A stretch of 64,000 nt of DNA from an uncultured Lachnospiraceae bacterium (GTDB lineage Bacteria > Bacillota > Clostridia > Lachnospirales > Lachnospiraceae), in the NCBI GenBank assembly GCA_945621435.1, contig CALZBR010000005.1:20778-84777 (forward strand), given 5' to 3'. The notes beneath the pieces were generated by a model. That model had not been told where the DNA came from, ran no database searches, and saw only the letters and a program-made list of their open reading frames with translations. Positions 59,640 to 64,000 of the stretch are shown in pieces. Every line of letters begins with the position of its first letter. Within the stretch, counting starts at the first letter, position 1. Position numbers and translations under genes: made by a program.

Positions 59640-60725
59640 ATGAGAATGTTAAAGGATGAAATTCGGAAAGCTATGTATGAGGCAAAAGAACATTCTGTAA
59701 ACTTGCTGGAAATACTTAAAAAATCTAAATATGACTGTCTTATTTGGGGTATAGGTAGTTTATCCGTAAGTGTAAGAAAGTTACTTGAGAGTAATGATAT
59801 AATAATAGCAGGTTACATAGTTGATAATGGCGGATGTAAAGAGATAAATGGCTGTCCGATATATACCCGCGAAGACATCAGAAAACAGAAAAAAAAGTTT
59901 GATGTTGTATTGGGACATTCAAGATATGAATTGGCGGATGCGTTCCAAAATGACCTTGGAGAATGTGTTGATGGTGTTTTTTGCTTGTCGGATGTATGCT
60001 ACGGTCAATGGGATAAACCGAATTTTGATAAGTGCATCAGTATGATTGATGACTTTGTTGAGATAGCAACTGTGTTTGAAGATCAAGCTTCTCGAGAAAG
60101 GTTAAAAGCATTTATTCAATGCAAAATATCGGGAGATTATAGGTTCCTTTTGCCTTTTTCTGATTCTGTTAGTTACTATAACAATCCTTTCTTTAAGGTT
60201 TCTCACGAGTCATATGTTGATATGGGAGCTTATAACGGCGATTCAATAAAGGATTTTATTAACTCAGATCCTGCTTATCGTAACATATTAGCATTTGAAC
60301 CTGACCGCATTAGTTTTGGTGCATTATCCCAATATGCAAAATCGATTAAGAACAATATATATTTATTTATGCTAGGTGGATGGAACCGGAAAACAACTCT
60401 CAGCTTTTCTGAAACTGATGAAAGTTCAAGTATTGTAGATGGTCAAGGATCTGACTCTATTATGGTTGACCGTTTGGATAGCGTATTAGATGGAGAAAAG
60501 GTCACCCTCATAAAAATAAACTATTTTTATGGTGTTAAAGAAACTCTTGAAGGTGCGGAAAAGATATTAATGGAACAGAAACCTAATATTGTGATAACTG
60601 TAGGATTTGATATGTTTAGTATAATAGATATTACTAAGATTATTAAGAAGATTAATCCCCAATATCGGTTATCGCTTAGATTTGGTTCGGCTATGCCAGC
60701 ACGTCTTTTCCTATATGCATACTAG
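59640..60725 (+). CDS. FkbM-like methyltransferase-type protein, divergent
   Basis: The 361-aa protein has an N-terminal Rossmann-like region (YDCLIWGIGSLSVSVRKLLE, then IIAGYIVDNGG) and an FkbM-like domain from about 190. ESYVDMGAYNGDSIKDFI is the SAM-binding strand and AFEPDRISFGAL the acidic ribose-binding strand. The downstream motif reads KINYFYGVKETLEGAE, where catalytic methyltransferases usually have K-x-D-x-E-G. Loss of both acids hints at altered or lost chemistry. ATG 59640 is taken as start; an earlier ATG (59619) with a good ribosome site meets a stop after three codons. Confidence 0.75.
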   Translation: MRMLKDEIRKAMYEAKEHSVNLLEILKKSKYDCLIWGIGSLSVSVRKLLESNDIIIAGYIVDNGGCKEINGCPIYTREDIRKQKKKFDVVLGHSRYELADAFQNDLGECVDGVFCLSDVCYGQWDKPNFDKCISMIDDFVEIATVFEDQASRERLKAFIQCKISGDYRFLLPFSDSVSYYNNPFFKVSHESYVDMGAYNGDSIKDFINSDPAYRNILAFEPDRISFGALSQYAKSIKNNIYLFMLGGWNRKTTLSFSETDESSSIVDGQGSDSIMVDRLDSVLDGEKVTLIKINYFYGVKETLEGAEKILMEQKPNIVITVGFDMFSIIDITKIIKKINPQYRLSLRFGSAMPARLFLYAY

Positions 60726-60743
60726 ATATTAGGGGGTACGTCA

Positions 60744-61856
60744 ATGATAAAGGTCACAAAAACGGTAATGCCGCCATTTGAAGAATATTGTAATGAAATT
60801 AAAGATTTGTGGGAGAGTCATTGGCTGACTAACATGGGACAGAAGCATCAAAGGTTTCAACAACTGTTGGGAGATTTTATTGGAGCCGATAAAGTGGAAC
60901 TTTTTGTCAACGGTCATATGGCAATTGAAATGGTATTGCAGGCATTTGGACTTAAGGGCGAAATAATAACGACACCCTATACATTTGCGTCAACTACACA
61001 TGCCATTGTAAGGAATGGATGTGTACCTGTTTTCTGCGATATTAACGAACATGATTGTACCATTGATGTTGAAAAGATTGAAAACTTAATTACACCAAAC
61101 ACGGTGGCTATATTACCAGTGCATGTATATGGAAATATTTGTGATGTGAACGCAATAAAGAATATAGCTGATAAGTATAATTTAAAGGTGATATATGATG
61201 CAGCACATGCTTTTGGAGAGTACATAGATGGAATTCCCGTTGGCAATTATGGGGATGCTTCCTGTTTCAGCTTTCACGCAACAAAAGTATTTAATTCGAT
61301 TGAGGGTGGAGCAGTAGTATATCATGATGAGGTGATAGGTGAAAGGCTATATGAATTAAAAAACTTTGGTATACATGGAGTGGAAGAAGTGTGTGGAATA
61401 GGTGCAAATGCAAAAATGAACGAATTTAGTTCAGCTATGGGTATTTGTAATTTGCGTTATTTTGAGGAGAACTTAAAAAAAAGAAAGGAAGTTTATAAAA
61501 TATATGTTAATCATTTAATGGGGATAAAAGGTATTAATATTTGTGAACTAAAAAAGTCAGTGACATACAATTATTCATATTTTCCTATATTTGTCAATGA
61601 GAATGAATTCGGAGCTTCTCGTGATGAAATTCAGTTAAAATTGTTTGAAAATGATATTGGTTCTCGGAAGTATTTTTATCCGATTACTAGTGAGTTTGAT
61701 TGCTATAAGGAAAATTATGACAGCAGTCTTACTCCGATTGCATTAAGAAAGTCAAAGGAAGTGCTGTCATTGCCATTTTATGCAGACTTAGATTTTTCTG
61801 ACATTAACAAAATATGTAAGATTATCAAGAAAATGAGCAGAAGAAATTATTTCTAA
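60744..61856 (+). CDS. DegT/DnrJ/EryC1-type sugar aminotransferase
   Basis: The 370-aa PLP enzyme aminates a nucleotide-bound keto sugar. The active-site Lys181 is in SFHATKVFNSIEGGAVV. The PLP-binding YDAAHAFGEYIDG and the phosphate-binding TPYTFASTTHAIV are intact. Closest in type are VioA, RffA/WecE and QdtB enzymes that make 3- or 4-amino-4,6-dideoxyhexoses. With the ATP-grasp ligase it suggests an N-acylated amino sugar. Its 3' end overlaps the reverse-strand IS66 remnant by 32 nt. Confidence 0.92.
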   Translation: MIKVTKTVMPPFEEYCNEIKDLWESHWLTNMGQKHQRFQQLLGDFIGADKVELFVNGHMAIEMVLQAFGLKGEIITTPYTFASTTHAIVRNGCVPVFCDINEHDCTIDVEKIENLITPNTVAILPVHVYGNICDVNAIKNIADKYNLKVIYDAAHAFGEYIDGIPVGNYGDASCFSFHATKVFNSIEGGAVVYHDEVIGERLYELKNFGIHGVEEVCGIGANAKMNEFSSAMGICNLRYFEENLKKRKEVYKIYVNHLMGIKGINICELKKSVTYNYSYFPIFVNENEFGASRDEIQLKLFENDIGSRKYFYPITSEFDCYKENYDSSLTPIALRKSKEVLSLPFYADLDFSDINKICKIIKKMSRRNYF

Positions 61857-62127
61857 TCAATATAGGAGGGGGTTGAGTCATTTTGCCAAAACCAGAAGAA
61901 GCTGTTGTAGGCAAAGCCGGACCCAATGGGAAGACGGGAACAATGTCCGGGAGAGCAGAGGCAGCATACTCTTCTTTCAAGATGTGTTTCCAGTAATTGT
62001 AGGTATGGATAGAATAGTTGTTCTCTTCACACCATTGTCTGACGGTAAGACCACTGTCAGCCTGTTCCTTGAAGAGACGGATCCACTGACTGAGTTTTGC
62101 ATGATGGAATTTCTGTTTTGCGTTCAT
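61825..62127 (-). pseudogene. tnpA: IS66-family TnpA accessory gene, remnant
   Basis: The frame from ATG 62127 (AAGGAG upstream) reads MNAKQKFHHAKLSQWIRLFK, then SGLTVRQWCEENNYSIHTYN, then YWKHILKEE, the IS66 TnpA (ORF1) signature. The C-terminus runs into the 3' end of the aminotransferase gene and stops there without the usual tail. tnpB and the transposase tnpC are missing, so this is a 5' remnant of the element. A candidate IS end lies near 62233. Confidence 0.7.
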
Positions 62128-62242
62128 GAGAATGCTCCTTAATGATATCACTCGAAATGCGCGAAAAAATTTGGAGTCATTTTCTCATGAATGTGTTAAC
62201 ATTATAAGGTACTCATGATAGAGTACTTACGTAATTTTGCAC

Positions 62243-62271
62243 TTGCAATTATAATAATGTTCTGTTATAAT
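62243..62271 (+). promoter_or_regulatory. SigA promoter upstream of the Rpn-like gene
   Basis: TTGCAA (62243-62248), 17-nt spacer, TATAAT (62266-62271). It lies 170 nt before the start at 62443. Between them is an AGACAGCT/AGCTGTGTCT hairpin near 62300. Confidence 0.6.
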
Positions 62272-62442
62272 CAATAAAAAGCATATATTCTTTGTCTCAG
62301 ACAGCTTGAGAGCTGTGTCTACATTCTATGAATCATTCAACGAATTCTATGCTTTTATTCCAAATTTTTACAGCATAGTGTCTTGAATGAAAGAGGAATG
62401 TTTTACCTCTTGTTTTTGCACACTATGAGAACAGGAGGTACA

Positions 62443-63339
62443 ATGAAGAAACTGGAAGATATGAACCTGGTGGATGATTTTCTGGTGAACAGCCTGACAA
62501 GTCATAAGGTTTACGGGGAGAGGGCATCCAGATATATCCTGGAGTGTATTCTTGGCAGAAAGATCGGTAAGCTTACAGTTATTCCGCAACGTTTTTTTGC
62601 AGGAGAGAATCCGGAGGCACATGGGGTGCGAATGGATGTGTATCTGGATGAAGAAGACGGAGAGATTTTTGATATCGAACCGGATCGAAATGGTGGGACT
62701 GATAGTGTTCTGTCTCTGCCACGCAGGGTTCGTTTTTATCATTCCAAAATGGATGCAGGTAATCTTATCGCAGGAGAAGAGTACAACACACTCCGCAATG
62801 TAATCGTTATTTTTATTACAACCTATGATCCCTTTGGAAGTAATCGGATGATTTATACAATTAAGAATAGGTGTGTGGAATTGCCTGCGCTGCCTTACGA
62901 GGATGGAGCAACGACTATCTTCTTATACACAAAAGGAACAGAAGGCGATCCACCGGAAGAATTGAAGAACCTGCTGCGTTACATGGAGTGTTCCTCTAAA
63001 GAAAATGCTCCAACAGAGGGCTTAAGAGCCTTGCATAAAATGGTAACGGAAGTTAAGCAGGACGGAGAGGTAGGTTTTGCGTATATGAAAAGCTTTGAGA
63101 TAGAACAAATGGTCAGGGCAGAAGGAAGGGCAGAAGGAAGGGCAGAAGGAAGGGCAGAAGGAAGGGCAGAAGGCCTAACCATGGCGATACTTAGTGTACT
63201 TAAGACGCGTGGAGAAGTTTCTGCGGAATTAAACAGTAGTATAATGGCTATTAAGGATTTTGATACGCTTGAGGAGCTTTTGAAATGTGCCGTTCGGGCG
63301 CAATCGGTCTCAGAATTTATAGATATGGCAAATCTATAA
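62443..63339 (+). CDS. Rpn/PD-(D/E)XK nuclease family putative transposase
   Basis: The 298-aa protein belongs to the Rpn (PDDEXK_2) family: MNLVDDFLVNSLTSHKVYGE, DVYLDEEDGEIFDIE (the D-x(n)-E-x-D/E core with catalytic acids), then the Q/R-rich motif near RRVRFYHSKMDAGNL. Members are recombination-promoting nucleases. At residues about 226-244 the tetrapeptide AEGR is repeated four to five times, giving a hydrophilic linker before the C-terminal helices. Start choice: ATG 62443 has AGGAGG at 62433-62438. It lies between IS66 debris and a truncated relative. Confidence 0.85.
   Translation: MKKLEDMNLVDDFLVNSLTSHKVYGERASRYILECILGRKIGKLTVIPQRFFAGENPEAHGVRMDVYLDEEDGEIFDIEPDRNGGTDSVLSLPRRVRFYHSKMDAGNLIAGEEYNTLRNVIVIFITTYDPFGSNRMIYTIKNRCVELPALPYEDGATTIFLYTKGTEGDPPEELKNLLRYMECSSKENAPTEGLRALHKMVTEVKQDGEVGFAYMKSFEIEQMVRAEGRAEGRAEGRAEGRAEGLTMAILSVLKTRGEVSAELNSSIMAIKDFDTLEELLKCAVRAQSVSEFIDMANL
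63118..63173 (+). repeat. 12-bp tandem repeat (AEGR codons)
   Basis: About four and a half units of GCAGAAGGAAGG run in frame inside the Rpn-like gene. Similar repeats are common in this family and vary in number between relatives. Confidence 0.85.
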
Positions 63340-63404
63340 TCATCTGTGTTCAATTTGATTATTGTTGATAAGCGCGATAAAAGATTATTTTATAATAAAT
63401 AGAT

Positions 63405-63548
63405 TCAAAGCAGATTTTCTACGATTAAATCATCTTTATCAGCATCCTGCTGATGTCTTTCAATCAATTCTTGAAAATTCCTGCTTGAAATAACTGAATG
63501 AGCAGGAGTAGAAACGGATTGAGTGGAATCATAGAGTGTAGTTCCGAA
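63405..63548 (-). other. Unassigned reverse-strand coding fragment
   Basis: On the reverse strand an open stretch of 47 codons ends in TGA (63405-63407). It contains SSRNFQELIERHQQDADKDD followed by LIVENLL, which has the look of a genuine protein C-terminus. A stop lies directly upstream and no start codon is present, so at best it is a remnant. The rest of 63340-63579 is A+T-rich without gene. Confidence 0.3.
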
Positions 63549-63579
63549 CTATTATCTCCTGCGGAATATAGGAGAATGT

Positions 63580-63783
63580 ATGGAACTTGTATCTTTGAAA
63601 AGTGACTTCGCCTTCAAAGCTCTTTTTGAGGACGAGCAAGTCAGAATCTGGTTTATCAGTGATGTAACCGGGATTCCGCTGGCAAGTATCAGGAGCGCGA
63701 GACTTGCACCTGTCTCACTGGTTAAGTGGTGGAGAAACCAGAAGGGCGGTCTGCTGGATGTATTGGTTTTACTGAATCCTTAA
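63580..63783 (+). pseudogene. Truncated second Rpn-family gene
   Basis: The 67-codon frame reads MELVSLKSDFAFKALFEDEQ and ends GGLLDVLVLLNP with TAA. The start matches the N-terminus of Rpn/PDDEXK_2 nucleases, where the L-D-V-x-V/A strand carries the first catalytic Asp. All later catalytic residues are missing. The remaining 63784-64000 contains a TTCACCC/GGGTGAA palindrome near 63886 and no gene that I can see. Confidence 0.65.
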
Positions 63784-64000
63784 TCCGTGAAACTCATTAT
63801 CTCAATTTATGGTGTATACCCGATAAATACTGGGTGTAACACGGTTTCATTTCCTGTTTCTTTTTTCACCCAATGGGTGAAGATAAAAACATATGACTTT
63901 CTCTTTTTTTCCTATGTTTTTTGCACGTCATATAGTAAAATATAAGTATCAGGTAAATAACTCGCATCTTGAGTAAACCCCTCTCGGTTGAGATAATTGA

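Noticed and set aside
62214..62233. GTACTC/GAGTAC palindrome and CTTAC as the exact IS66 terminus
   Set aside because: It is plausible as an IS end, but without the other end or a target duplication it cannot be shown.

Overview
The window looks like a chromosomal segment of a motile Firmicute of the class Clostridia, most likely a member of the Lachnospiraceae. The signs are SigD-type flagellar promoters, the FliW/CsrA/flagellin arrangement, a preQ1 riboswitch ahead of a queuosine-precursor transporter, YesM/YesN two-component pairs beside a sugar ABC transporter, and strong AGGAGG ribosome sites. Family assignments come from reading the translated sequence; no database search was run.

Regions. 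1-1.1 kb: an A+T-rich toxin-antitoxin-SecB-like (TAC) module cut by the left edge. 1.5-4.2 kb: rhodanese-like and Spx/ArsC-like proteins, a GNAT stump and glucose-6-phosphate isomerase. 4.3-9.6 kb: an ABC/FtsX-like exporter with its own response regulator and sensor kinase. 9.6-13.7 kb: a DUF5131-type protein, a collapsed ECF sigma/anti-sigma remnant and an intact ECF sigma plus large membrane-anchored partner, flanked by two inverted copies of a 31-bp repeat. 13.8-20.1 kb: two ABC-2 type export systems and a YtrA-type GntR regulator. 20.2-23.0 kb: a Dabb protein, a surface SGNH hydrolase, then preQ1-I riboswitch, queuosine precursor transporter and queF. 23.0-24.2 kb: two decayed ABC exporter genes. 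24.3-28.8 kb: hexuronate catabolism (KDPG aldolase, LacI regulator, UxaC, KDG kinase) with matching palindromic operators. 29.0-35.5 kb: a sugar ABC transporter whose binding-protein gene has an in-frame TGA, followed by a YesM/YesN-like pair.

36.1-50.7 kb is a late flagellar cluster: flgM, flgN, two flgK-like genes, flgL, fliW, csrA, a repeat-built coiled-coil gene, flaG, fliD, fliS, a chaperone-like gene and two flagellins. The flagellins share a long apparently identical internal tract. Each has a SigD promoter and a leader with a GGA-loop hairpin, as expected for CsrA control antagonised by FliW.

50.7-61.9 kb is a mostly A+T-rich island of glycan genes beside the flagellins: two GT2 glycosyltransferases, an ATP-grasp ligase, an RraA-like protein, an unassigned 543-aa protein, a CMP-sugar synthetase-like enzyme, an FkbM-like protein and a DegT sugar aminotransferase. 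A decayed glycosyltransferase with two tiny ORFs in its middle lies among them. The simplest reading is synthesis and attachment of an unusual amino- or acyl-sugar to flagellin. This is the strongest candidate for an undescribed system here. The right end (61.8-64 kb) is a mobile-element graveyard: an IS66 TnpA remnant, one full-length and one truncated Rpn/PD-(D/E)XK nuclease gene, and an unassigned reverse-strand fragment.
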